Source: Phormidesmis priestleyi
Lineage (GTDB): Bacteria > Cyanobacteriota > Cyanobacteriia > Phormidesmidales > Phormidesmidaceae
DNA: 5,369 nucleotides
Assembly (NCBI GenBank): GCA_003242115.1
Contig: QBMP01000236.1
Location: forward strand, 1-5,369
Direction: 5' to 3'
The notes beneath the pieces are model-generated. The model was not told where the DNA came from, ran no database searches, and worked only from the letters and a program-made list of their open reading frames with translations. The position numbers and the translations under genes are program-made. Positions within the stretch are counted from its first letter, which is position 1. Each line of letters starts with the position of its first letter. Shown here one piece after another: positions 1 through 5,369 of this stretch.

Positions 1-604
1 ATCGCAATTGCCTAACTCGTAAATCACCCAACTCATCGTCAAGTGGCACAGCGTCAGGGGCCGCCTCATGAATTATTGAATCAACTGCTTTATTGACGGT
101 TACTTCATCAGCCACTGCTGCTTCACCGACGGCTGCTCCATTAACGGCAACTTCACTACCCGCTTCATTACCTCTCGATTCATCAGCAGTGACTTGATCA
201 GTGACGACTTTATTAACTACTCCACCAATCTCGGCTTTTGTCGAAAAGGTAGGCTGCTTTAGTGCCCCTTCAGGTAACGGCTTACTCCTGATTTGATTAA
301 CCTGACTAGCAAATCGGGATAGCTCCAAAAGATTAATTTGCAGCGAAACAGCATTTTCCTCGATATTTTCCTCGCTAGTACTTAGGTTCGCATGAGTCTC
401 TAAAGCCAACAGCCCGCTATCTCTAGTAGAAGATTGCGCCACAGCAGGCATCGCAAAGACGTTTAATAAGCTGCCAAATACACCAAGGCCAAGGCTTAAT
501 CTGAGTGCGCTGAGCTTAGAGGCGGCAGGGCAAACTGGCCGAGGGCTTGTCAGAACTGAGCAAGAAATTAAGTGCGAACTGTCGCTAGATGGGGGTGAGG
601 GCAT
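1..604 (-). CDS. Exported protein of unknown function, N-terminal 201 residues (3' end beyond left edge)
   Basis: An open frame starts at ATG 604-602 and stays open to base 1, so the C-terminus is missing. An in-frame stop lies upstream (TGA, read from 661-659) with no ATG, GTG or TTG between it and 604, which supports this start. No Shine-Dalgarno sequence is visible. Residues 1-30 form a long Ser/Pro-rich N-region. Residues 31-52 are hydrophobic with K/R at the front, and AVA|Q at 54-57 looks like a signal peptidase I site, so the mature protein would begin near Q57. Residues 62-121 are ordinary mixed sequence. Residues 122-181 are rich in Val, Ala, Asp, Glu and Asn, with recurring VNKVV / VNKAV and EVAVN / EVTVN phrases, probably flexible. 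The last visible segment, DDELGDLRVRQLR, recalls from memory a short motif upstream of the barrel in some cyanobacterial outer-membrane proteins; this is weak. The gene is divergent from the FecR-domain gene. Export is well supported; function is unknown. Confidence 0.75.
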   Translation of the reverse strand, partial: MPSPPSSDSSHLISCSVLTSPRPVCPAASKLSALRLSLGLGVFGSLLNVFAMPAVAQSSTRDSGLLALETHANLSTSEENIEENAVSLQINLLELSRFASQVNQIRSKPLPEGALKQPTFSTKAEIGGVVNKVVTDQVTADESRGNEAGSEVAVNGAAVGEAAVADEVTVNKAVDSIIHEAAPDAVPLDDELGDLRVRQLR

Positions 605-769
605 GAACAGCGACCATAAATAGCGACAAGTACAAATGTTATCTATATCAAGGCATCGTCAGGTCAATCAGGCAAAAGCTAGCGCGAGTCATTTCGCATC
701 CTGATCACGGGCTGAAATTAGATCGAGCTAGACCATAGTAAAAGGAATACACGAAAAATGGGATTGGCA

Positions 770-811
770 CTTACAGAGTTCTACAGGTAGATTTCTACAG
801 GGCCTTACAAA
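770..811. promoter_or_regulatory. Two HLR1-like direct-repeat boxes (possible RpaB sites)
   Basis: Four TACA(G/A) cores start at 772, 782, 796 and 806, a 10-14-10 spacing. They group into two boxes, CTTACAGA-GT-TCTACAGG (770-787) and TCTACAGG-GC-CTTACAAA (794-811). The known cyanobacterial HLR1 element, bound by the response regulator RpaB, is two (G/T)TTACA(T/A)(T/A) octamers separated by 2 bases, hence a 10-base period. CTTACAAA matches at 7 of 8 positions; the other half-sites match less well. A -10-like hexamer lies on each side (minus 740-735, plus 844-849), which would place each box roughly 42-62 bases upstream of a predicted start. The repeat is seen directly; the RpaB assignment is inference. 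Confidence 0.3.
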
Positions 812-1088
812 TTATCTTCAATGCTCTCATCTCTTTAAAACGTTAGAATGAAAGTGACAGGAAAGGTGGCTGTGCGCTTTGTCACATCCCTCAGCTGCTA
901 ACGCCTTTACTACTCACTTTTTTATAATTCATCCTTTGACTGCTCACAGCTTTCGCTTGGAGTCGCATTTAGCCAAATTTAAGTTGCTCTGTCTTTCAAG
1001 AGCCGGTTTCAAAAGTGAGACACTGGTAGACACTGGCAGACCGCGATTAATCCAGAATCAAATTTTCTGAATATATCTAGCCAAACGG

Positions 1089-1133
1089 GTTAGGTTCTGG
1101 GCATTTAGATCCTGATAATTCCTAACGATCTAA
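1089..1133. repeat. Two interlocking inverted repeats upstream of the FecR-domain gene
   Basis: GTTAGG (1089-1094) is complementary to CCTAAC (1121-1126), and TTAGATC (1105-1111) is complementary to GATCTAA (1127-1133). The second dyad encloses GATAAT (1114-1119), a possible -10 hexamer about 50 bases before the ATG at 1171. The arms interleave, so the two stems would compete or form a knotted fold in RNA, or they may be operator dyads in DNA. A single 7-bp stem of this kind is expected about once by chance in a gap of this size, so the functional weight is low. Confidence 0.25.
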
Positions 1134-1170
1134 GTAAATAGCGCTAGCAGGTTTTTCACGCGTAAGGTTT

Positions 1171-3018
1171 ATGGTTGAGAACTACTCTACAAGAATCGGC
1201 TCCACTCAAAGGCTGCGCATCGCTGTAATGTCTGTCGGTTTCAGCTTAGCTAGTCTTTTAAGTGGACCTTACGCTGTCAGCGCTCAAGAGCAAACCCTGT
1301 CTTGGGCTCGAATCGACTTTTTGCGCAATCAAGTTCAGTTAGTGCCGAGCAATGCCGGGGCTCGACGGGCCCGGATTGCAGACGTGCTTGGTATTGGCGA
1401 TGCGCTCAGAACAGCGCAGTCATCTCGGGCCGAATTACGCTTTAATGACGGGTCTCTAGCGCGTATTGGTGAACGCGCAACATTTAGATTTACGCCCAAT
1501 ACCCGCAATTTTCAGCTTACTGATGGCACGGTGTTAATTCTGATTCCGCCTGCTAGAGGCCGCAGCACGATTCAAACGCCTAATGCGGTTACCGGCATTC
1601 AAGGTTCGGCACTATTTGTGCGATACATTCCAGAAACGAACCGGACGATTGTCGGTGCCCTAACCGATAATCCAAATGGCCCGATGGTGATCTCTAACCA
1701 AGATGGCTCTGAGCAGCAGGCGCTGTATGCCAGTCAAATCGGCGTGATTGAGAATGACCGAATTGTTGAAATTTTTGATTTCGATCTAACGTCGTTCTGG
1801 CAGACAAGTGGTTTGGCGGCGGGGTTTGACTACCTTCAGCCCGGATCGGATGACTTGAATGGGGTGCGCGAAGAGATTCGAGAGGCAATAGCCAATCAGG
1901 GTACCTTTGATGCGGGCGAACAGGTCATTGAAAATCCACCGTCGTTCCGCCGCCCTGATACAACTTCTGGACAGCCTGTACTGCCTTCTACAGGGTCAAA
2001 GCCGAATTCTAGTGCTGGCGGCAGCAATAGCTCTAGCAGCAATAGCTCTAGCAGCGGTAGTTCCAGCAGCGGTAGTTCTAGCAGTGGTGCCACAAGCAGG
2101 AACAGTAGTCAAACTGGAGGAAGCACTGGTACTACCGGCACTAGCAGCACCAATTCAGGGAGTAGCGGTGGCACTAGCAGCACCCATACTAATAATCCTA
2201 CTGGTTCCAATAGCAGCAGCGGTAACACCAGCAATATCCAAACCGGCGACAGCGGGGCTAGCGGTAGCACGACGCCCACCGTTCCTAGCACGCCAGTTCC
2301 TAGCAGTGTTGGTAGCGGTTTGAGCGATCCTTTGGAAACGGTTACGGGTGTAATTCCGGGTATTTCCGCTGGCAGTGGCATTACTTCTGAAAACGGCCTG
2401 ATTCCTAATAGTGTTATTAATCCTGACAGCAGCCCTATTGATAGCACCGTCCCGACAATGGGTAGCGAGCCCTCTGTGGATTCAGGTGTGGATTCAGGTG
2501 TGCATGAAGGCCCGACAGTCGAGCTAGAACCAGAGCCGCCTACAGAATTAGAGTATGGCGGTTTTGCCGAAGCTTATTTAAACGGAGCGGAGCCTAACCC
2601 AGCACTCAACAGCTTGGAGCCAATTCCATCAGGGGGTGGCGAAGTAGGAGCAGGTACTGTATTAGAGGATGATCTCTCTAACCCAGCGCCGATGGAGCCA
2701 TCAGCACCCGCAGAGCCAGCAGAGCCTGCCAATGCGGGTAACGCGTCTGAGTTGGAAGGTGTCAGTGACCTACCCGGCGATGGCGGGAGCCTGGAATCTA
2801 CGCCGACGGCTGGCCCGCCGCTAGAAGCCGAATTAGAGCCTAGCGATACGACGCCGATTGTGAGCGGTGGTTCTGCCGCCAATCCAGTAGAACCAGCCAA
2901 TCCATTAGAAGAAACTACCGGGAGCCCTGCTGTTGAGAGCGGGCCAGTGGAAGATTCTCAAAAAGCGCTGACGGGTGTTTCTAAGCTGTTTGTGAATTTT
3001 TTTGAAGGGCTATTTTAG
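1171..3018 (+). CDS. Exported FecR-domain protein with long low-complexity tail
   Basis: This is a complete 615-residue frame. The in-frame TAA at 1135-1137 and the lack of any other start codon after it make ATG 1171 the most upstream choice; AAGG at 1164-1167 is only 3 bases from the ATG, too close for a good ribosome site. Residues 1-38 are a signal peptide: R8, R14 and R16, a hydrophobic core from about 17, then AVSA|Q cleavage at 38/39. Residues about 45-165 fit the FecR beta-fold family (PF04773): GIGDALRTAQSSRAELRF at 74-91, DGSLARIG at 93-100, a DGTVLILIP strand at 118-126 and QTPNAVTGIQGSALFV at 135-150. Residues to about 240 finish the folded part. Residues 270-385 are Ser/Gly/Asn/Thr-rich, 430-595 Pro/Glu/Ala-rich, and the end is hydrophobic (KLFVNFFEGLF). 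The cytoplasmic anti-sigma segment of classical FecR is absent, so a structural, ligand-binding or sensory envelope role is more likely than sigma-factor control. The gene converges on the kinase gene. Confidence 0.9.
   Translation: MVENYSTRIGSTQRLRIAVMSVGFSLASLLSGPYAVSAQEQTLSWARIDFLRNQVQLVPSNAGARRARIADVLGIGDALRTAQSSRAELRFNDGSLARIGERATFRFTPNTRNFQLTDGTVLILIPPARGRSTIQTPNAVTGIQGSALFVRYIPETNRTIVGALTDNPNGPMVISNQDGSEQQALYASQIGVIENDRIVEIFDFDLTSFWQTSGLAAGFDYLQPGSDDLNGVREEIREAIANQGTFDAGEQVIENPPSFRRPDTTSGQPVLPSTGSKPNSSAGGSNSSSSNSSSSGSSSSGSSSSGATSRNSSQTGGSTGTTGTSSTNSGSSGGTSSTHTNNPTGSNSSSGNTSNIQTGDSGASGSTTPTVPSTPVPSSVGSGLSDPLETVTGVIPGISAGSGITSENGLIPNSVINPDSSPIDSTVPTMGSEPSVDSGVDSGVHEGPTVELEPEPPTELEYGGFAEAYLNGAEPNPALNSLEPIPSGGGEVGAGTVLEDDLSNPAPMEPSAPAEPAEPANAGNASELEGVSDLPGDGGSLESTPTAGPPLEAELEPSDTTPIVSGGSAANPVEPANPLEETTGSPAVESGPVEDSQKALTGVSKLFVNFFEGLF
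2026..2088 (+). repeat. 15-bp tandem repeat, four units, encoding (N/G)SSSS
   Basis: Four consecutive 15-base units at 2026-2040, 2041-2055, 2056-2070 and 2071-2085 (consensus near GGTAGTTCTAGCAGC), followed by a partial unit GGT, encode NSSSS, NSSSS, GSSSS and GSSSS at residues 286-305 of the FecR-domain protein. The unit length is a multiple of three, so copy-number change keeps the frame. Units differ at a few bases, so the array is not perfectly uniform. It starts a longer Ser/Gly/Asn/Thr-rich linker. Confidence 0.9.
2476..2499 (+). repeat. 12-bp perfect tandem duplication encoding VDSG twice
   Basis: GTGGATTCAGGT occurs twice in direct succession and encodes VDSG-VDSG at residues 436-443 of the FecR-domain protein. 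The two copies are identical, which suggests a recent slippage duplication in the acidic part of the tail. Confidence 0.9.
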
Positions 3019-3027
3019 CAGCAGGGT

Positions 3028-5369
3028 TTAGCGATCGCCCAACATATCTTCAGGGGGCTTTTCATCTGGCTTCTCCGGTTGGGTTGGCAAGTCACTCGCC
3101 CAGTTAGTGGGCAAAATTTCCGTTTTATCTAGCGCTTGGTTGGTGACAATAATGCCCGGTTGAGTGCTCTGGTCGGCAGTATTTTTGGCAGTGCTTTCCG
3201 AATGAGCGCCATCTTCTGTCTGCTGATCTGCTGGCCGTGCATTCGATAGCCGGGTGTCCGATAGACGGACATCCGATAGCTGGTTATAGTCTAGCTGCGC
3301 TAAGTCGTCAAGCACGTCTTGGGCGCTGTGATAGCGCTGGTTGAAATCGTAGCGCACCATCTTATCGATAATTTGGGTGAGCGAAGGCGAGATCTGCTGT
3401 AGCGTATGCGACCAGATAATTTCTCCGCTGTCGCTGCGCCTAAGGGCGTGAGGCGGTTTCCCGGTGAGGGCTTCAATTGCGCTGACGCCTAAAGCATAGA
3501 GATCGCTGCGAACGGTGGGCATTCCGGCGGACTGCTCACTGGGCATGTAGCCCTGGGTGCCAATGCCAACCGTCGAGGTCATTGGGGCATCAGAGAGGTC
3601 ATCACCCGCTGCTGTCATCCGGGTTGAAATGGTTTTGACAGCCCCAAAATCAATGAGGACATAACGGCCATCTGCCTTCCTGCGAATGATGTTAGAGGGC
3701 TTGATATCGCGGTGGATGACGCCGTTGGCATGGACAAAGCTAATGACGGGCAGCAGATCTTGCAGCAAGTCAACCACGGCTTTTTGCGACAGAGGTCGAG
3801 CCCTTGATATCAATTCTCTGAGCAGGTCGCCTTCAACCATTTCCTGCACGAGATAAAAGGCTTGCTGAACTTCAAAGTAGGCCAGTAAGCGCGGAATTTG
3901 ACTATGTTCGCCCAGTTTTCCCAGTACGACAGCTTCAGATTCAAATAGACGCTGGGCCAGATGGTGAGCTTTGGGGTTATCGCTGATGATTTTGAGCTGC
4001 TTGACGACGCAGTTTGGCTGGCCGGGGCGCTGGGTGTCTTCAGCTAGGTAGGTTTCGCCAAATCCGCCTGCGCCGAGAATTTTGATAATGTGGTAGCGAT
4101 CGCGCAGCAAAGTCCCAATCTTATCCGCCTGATAGGTTGCCAGCAAATCTTGAAAGTCGTCCTGTTCGCTGATGATTTCTTGAACCAACGGCGAGGTTAC
4201 ATAGCGAGCCAGCGTGGTGCGTAAGCGCCTGCGTTTGAGCCGATCAGCGGTAAAGCTAATGCCAAAATCTAAACAGCCAACCGTGGCTAATGCCAGAATC
4301 GGTGTCCCCGTAATCAAAATCACCCTAGCCCCGACAAACGTGCCGTAGCTCACTAAAGCCCACAGCCCAATACCGCCTCCCGCGATCATCGCTCTGGTCA
4401 AGGGCTTGGCGGTGCGGCTCATCAGCACCACAATCACTAGCCCCCCGATCAGCACCACTAAGGCATTAATCGGTGGTCGTGAAATTAGCTGAGTTGGCCC
4501 AAGGCCGGTTTGCAGCGTCGCGACCGTATTCGCCAGCACTTCCACGCCTGCCATCGGCTGCGGATAGAGAAAACTGCGGGAAAATGGGGCATCGTGAAAG
4601 TCTTGATGCACGTCAGCAGTGGTGCCAATAATCACGATTTTGCCCTTAAAGTCGCTGCCTGATCTGAGCTGAGTGCGCCAAGGATCGTCATCTAGCACAT
4701 ACCAAAACGGCGTTTGCGCAAAGCTGCCGCTAGGCCCATAGAAAAAGATATTTTCTTGGGGGCGCTGATCATAAGGCATCCGAGCGGCCTTCAAGGTTGC
4801 CTCAGCAAAGCTCAAAGGCGCTTCATCCCCTGGCATCGGTTTACCAAACACAGCCGCTTCATCGAGCGTTAGCTCATCGAGAAATGCTTGACCTAGCCGA
4901 TGAATTTTACCATTCATCTCTCTGCGAAACGTCACCGAGCCGACTTGAACGCCCGCATCGCGAAACTGCTGTAGCGGTAAAGACGGCTGGGTCAAATCAC
5001 CTTGGCGCAGGCTGATATTGTTGTAGTTAGCGGCTAAGACAATGCGATCGCCATAGCGCTTCAGCACCTTCGCAAACGCCTCATCATCCGCCTCTCCATA
5101 AGCGCTTGGGGCCGGAAATAGCACGTCCAACACAACCGCTTTTGCCCCGGCATCCATCAATCGCTCAATGACTTGCCCGTAAGCTTGCCGCTGCCAAGGC
5201 CAAGACTCAATCGGCTTAAGCGCTGCGTAGCGCTCAGGATCTTCTAAATAGTATTGCCCCTGAGCCAAAGATTCTGCATCAATCGCCAAAATCACAATAT
5301 CTTCAGGTGGTTTGAGGGGGCCTCTCAGCTCAAAAAAGAGGCTCTGAACATCTCGCTCCCAAAGATTGA
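3028..5369 (-). CDS. CHASE2-domain transmembrane Ser/Thr protein kinase (N-terminus beyond right edge)
   Basis: The frame is open from base 5369 to the TAA at 3030-3028, giving 779 visible residues (numbered from N1). The GTG at 5295 is V25 inside the conserved CHASE2 opening LFFELRGPLKPPEDIVILAID (residues 10-30), so the true start and first membrane helix lie beyond the window. CHASE2, a periplasmic sensor of unknown ligand, spans about 1-285 (SWPWQRQAYG, FKGKIVIIGTTA, MAGVEVLANTVATL). Three membrane segments follow at about 300-317, 326-346 and 347-372, then a linker with ARYVTSPLVQEIISEQDD. The cytoplasmic kinase domain covers about 425-694: Gly loop GAGGFGETY 432-440, VVK with K456, helix-C E478, HRD 552-554 with N559, DFG 573-575, PSE ending at E611, SDLYALG with D622, and R678. 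All catalytic residues are present, so it should be an active RD kinase. The 85-residue tail is hydrophilic and repeat-bearing. Substrates are unknown; the adjacent FecR-domain protein is a neighbour, not a proven partner. Confidence 0.95.
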   Translation of the reverse strand, partial: NLWERDVQSLFFELRGPLKPPEDIVILAIDAESLAQGQYYLEDPERYAALKPIESWPWQRQAYGQVIERLMDAGAKAVVLDVLFPAPSAYGEADDEAFAKVLKRYGDRIVLAANYNNISLRQGDLTQPSLPLQQFRDAGVQVGSVTFRREMNGKIHRLGQAFLDELTLDEAAVFGKPMPGDEAPLSFAEATLKAARMPYDQRPQENIFFYGPSGSFAQTPFWYVLDDDPWRTQLRSGSDFKGKIVIIGTTADVHQDFHDAPFSRSFLYPQPMAGVEVLANTVATLQTGLGPTQLISRPPINALVVLIGGLVIVVLMSRTAKPLTRAMIAGGGIGLWALVSYGTFVGARVILITGTPILALATVGCLDFGISFTADRLKRRRLRTTLARYVTSPLVQEIISEQDDFQDLLATYQADKIGTLLRDRYHIIKILGAGGFGETYLAEDTQRPGQPNCVVKQLKIISDNPKAHHLAQRLFESEAVVLGKLGEHSQIPRLLAYFEVQQAFYLVQEMVEGDLLRELISRARPLSQKAVVDLLQDLLPVISFVHANGVIHRDIKPSNIIRRKADGRYVLIDFGAVKTISTRMTAAGDDLSDAPMTSTVGIGTQGYMPSEQSAGMPTVRSDLYALGVSAIEALTGKPPHALRRSDSGEIIWSHTLQQISPSLTQIIDKMVRYDFNQRYHSAQDVLDDLAQLDYNQLSDVRLSDTRLSNARPADQQTEDGAHSESTAKNTADQSTQPGIIVTNQALDKTEILPTNWASDLPTQPEKPDEKPPEDMLGDR
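3031..3038. repeat. HIP1 octamer GCGATCGC
   Basis: A perfect HIP1 palindrome, the highly iterated octamer of many cyanobacterial chromosomes. It overlaps the last codons of the kinase gene (GGC GAT CGC, encoding G-D-R), immediately beside the convergent 9-base gap. Confidence 0.9.
3235..3279 (-). repeat. 15-bp tandem repeat, three units, encoding LS(D/N)xR
   Basis: Read on the minus strand, three successive 15-base units encode LSDVR, LSDTR and LSNAR, directly after the kinase domain (visible residues 697-711). Each unit begins CTATCG; the units differ mainly in their second halves. The unit keeps frame and places Ser and Arg at a five-residue period, giving a basic, possibly phosphorylatable linker at the start of the C-terminal tail. 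Confidence 0.85.
4096..4103. repeat. HIP1 octamer GCGATCGC
   Basis: A second perfect HIP1 palindrome. It lies in the kinase gene where it encodes part of LRDRY, just ahead of the glycine-rich loop. Confidence 0.9.
5044..5051. repeat. HIP1 octamer GCGATCGC
   Basis: A third perfect HIP1 palindrome, inside the CHASE2 coding part, where it encodes part of YGDRIVL. Three copies in 5.4 kb is far above random expectation and supports a cyanobacterial source. Confidence 0.9.

Larger units (their letters stand above)
605..1170. other. Divergent intergenic region, 566 bp
   Basis: This gap separates the starts of two divergent genes for exported proteins, so both promoters should lie here. I see no convincing protein gene; the only sizeable open stretch, 879-1070, begins with TTG and has no family features. 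Visible elements are the HLR1-like boxes (770-811), -10-like hexamers TACTAT (minus strand, 740-735), TAGAAT (plus, 844-849) and GATAAT (plus, 1114-1119), none with a good -35, a two-copy direct repeat AGACACTGG at 1018-1026 and 1028-1036, and paired inverted repeats at 1089-1133. No tRNA or recognisable riboswitch was found. The length leaves room for a small RNA or a long 5' leader, but nothing proves one. Confidence 0.7.

Noticed and set aside
879..1070. 63-residue open frame on the plus strand in the intergenic region
   Set aside because: It starts with TTG, lacks a ribosome site, has no domain, signal or composition typical of a real gene, and lies where the promoters are expected.
1907..2323. 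138-residue Ala/Val/Leu-rich plus-strand frame inside the FecR-domain gene
   Set aside because: It is a frame-shifted reading of the Ser/Gly/Asn repeats; 15-base units keep all frames open, and its apparent hydrophobicity comes from reading AGC/GGT repeats out of frame.
1896..2900. Leu/Pro/Val-rich minus-strand frames opposite the FecR tail (1896-2093, 2109-2447, 2574-2900)
   Set aside because: They mirror the low-complexity coding region on the other strand and show no start signals or family motifs.
1171..3018. Classical FecR transmembrane sigma-factor regulator of iron uptake
   Set aside because: There is no cytoplasmic N-terminal anti-sigma segment, the N-terminus is a cleavable signal peptide, and no FecI-type sigma factor or TonB-dependent receptor gene is visible in the window.
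3038..3083. CCCAAC / GTTGGG inverted repeat near the end of the kinase gene as a terminator
   Set aside because: The 6-bp arms are 34 bases apart, both lie inside coding sequence, and no T-tract follows on either strand.
4200..4240. Adenylate cyclase remnant, because ARYVTSP in the linker resembles the RYVSPEVV segment of CHASE2 cyclases
   Set aside because: The following domain has a complete set of kinase motifs; the resemblance is limited to the juxtamembrane linker that CHASE2 proteins can share.
4797..5015. 72-residue plus-strand frame opposite the CHASE2 coding region
   Set aside because: It is fully contained in the well-supported kinase gene on the other strand and has no recognisable features.

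Overview
The window looks like chromosomal DNA of a cyanobacterium. The basis is three copies of the HIP1 octamer GCGATCGC, a CHASE2-linked Ser/Thr kinase of the typical cyanobacterial type (glycine loop GAGGFGETY, HRDIKPSN, DFGAVK, PSEQ), and a secreted FecR-domain protein with a long low-complexity tail. Base composition is roughly balanced, and there are no RNA genes, insertion sequences or CRISPR repeats. A filamentous or Leptolyngbya-like lineage is plausible but cannot be fixed from this sequence.

Layout from left to right. (1) Positions 1-604, minus strand: the first 201 codons of a gene that runs off the left edge. It encodes an exported protein with a long N-region, a hydrophobic stretch and an AVA|Q cleavage site, then a Val/Ala/Asp-rich, repeat-like region. 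(2) Positions 605-1170: a 566-base divergent intergenic region. It holds two HLR1-like (RpaB-type) direct-repeat boxes between two weak divergent -10-like hexamers, and two interlocking inverted repeats close to the right-hand gene. (3) Positions 1171-3018, plus strand: a complete 615-residue exported FecR-domain protein with about 350 residues of Ser/Gly/Asn/Thr-rich and then Pro/Glu-rich tail. (4) Positions 3028-5369, minus strand: a 5'-truncated CHASE2 - three transmembrane helices - Ser/Thr kinase. Its frame stays open to the right edge, so the GTG at 5295 is an internal valine and not the start. The FecR and kinase genes converge with only 9 bases between their stop codons.

Functional reading (inference): all three products have, or are predicted to have, parts outside the cytoplasm. 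They are an exported protein of unknown class, a periplasmic or envelope FecR-domain protein without the cytoplasmic anti-sigma segment of classical FecR, and a kinase whose CHASE2 sensor faces the periplasm. They could form an envelope-sensing group, but they are not one operon, and nothing in the sequence proves that they interact. Tandem 15-bp (five-codon) repeats occur independently in the FecR tail and in the kinase C-terminal tail.
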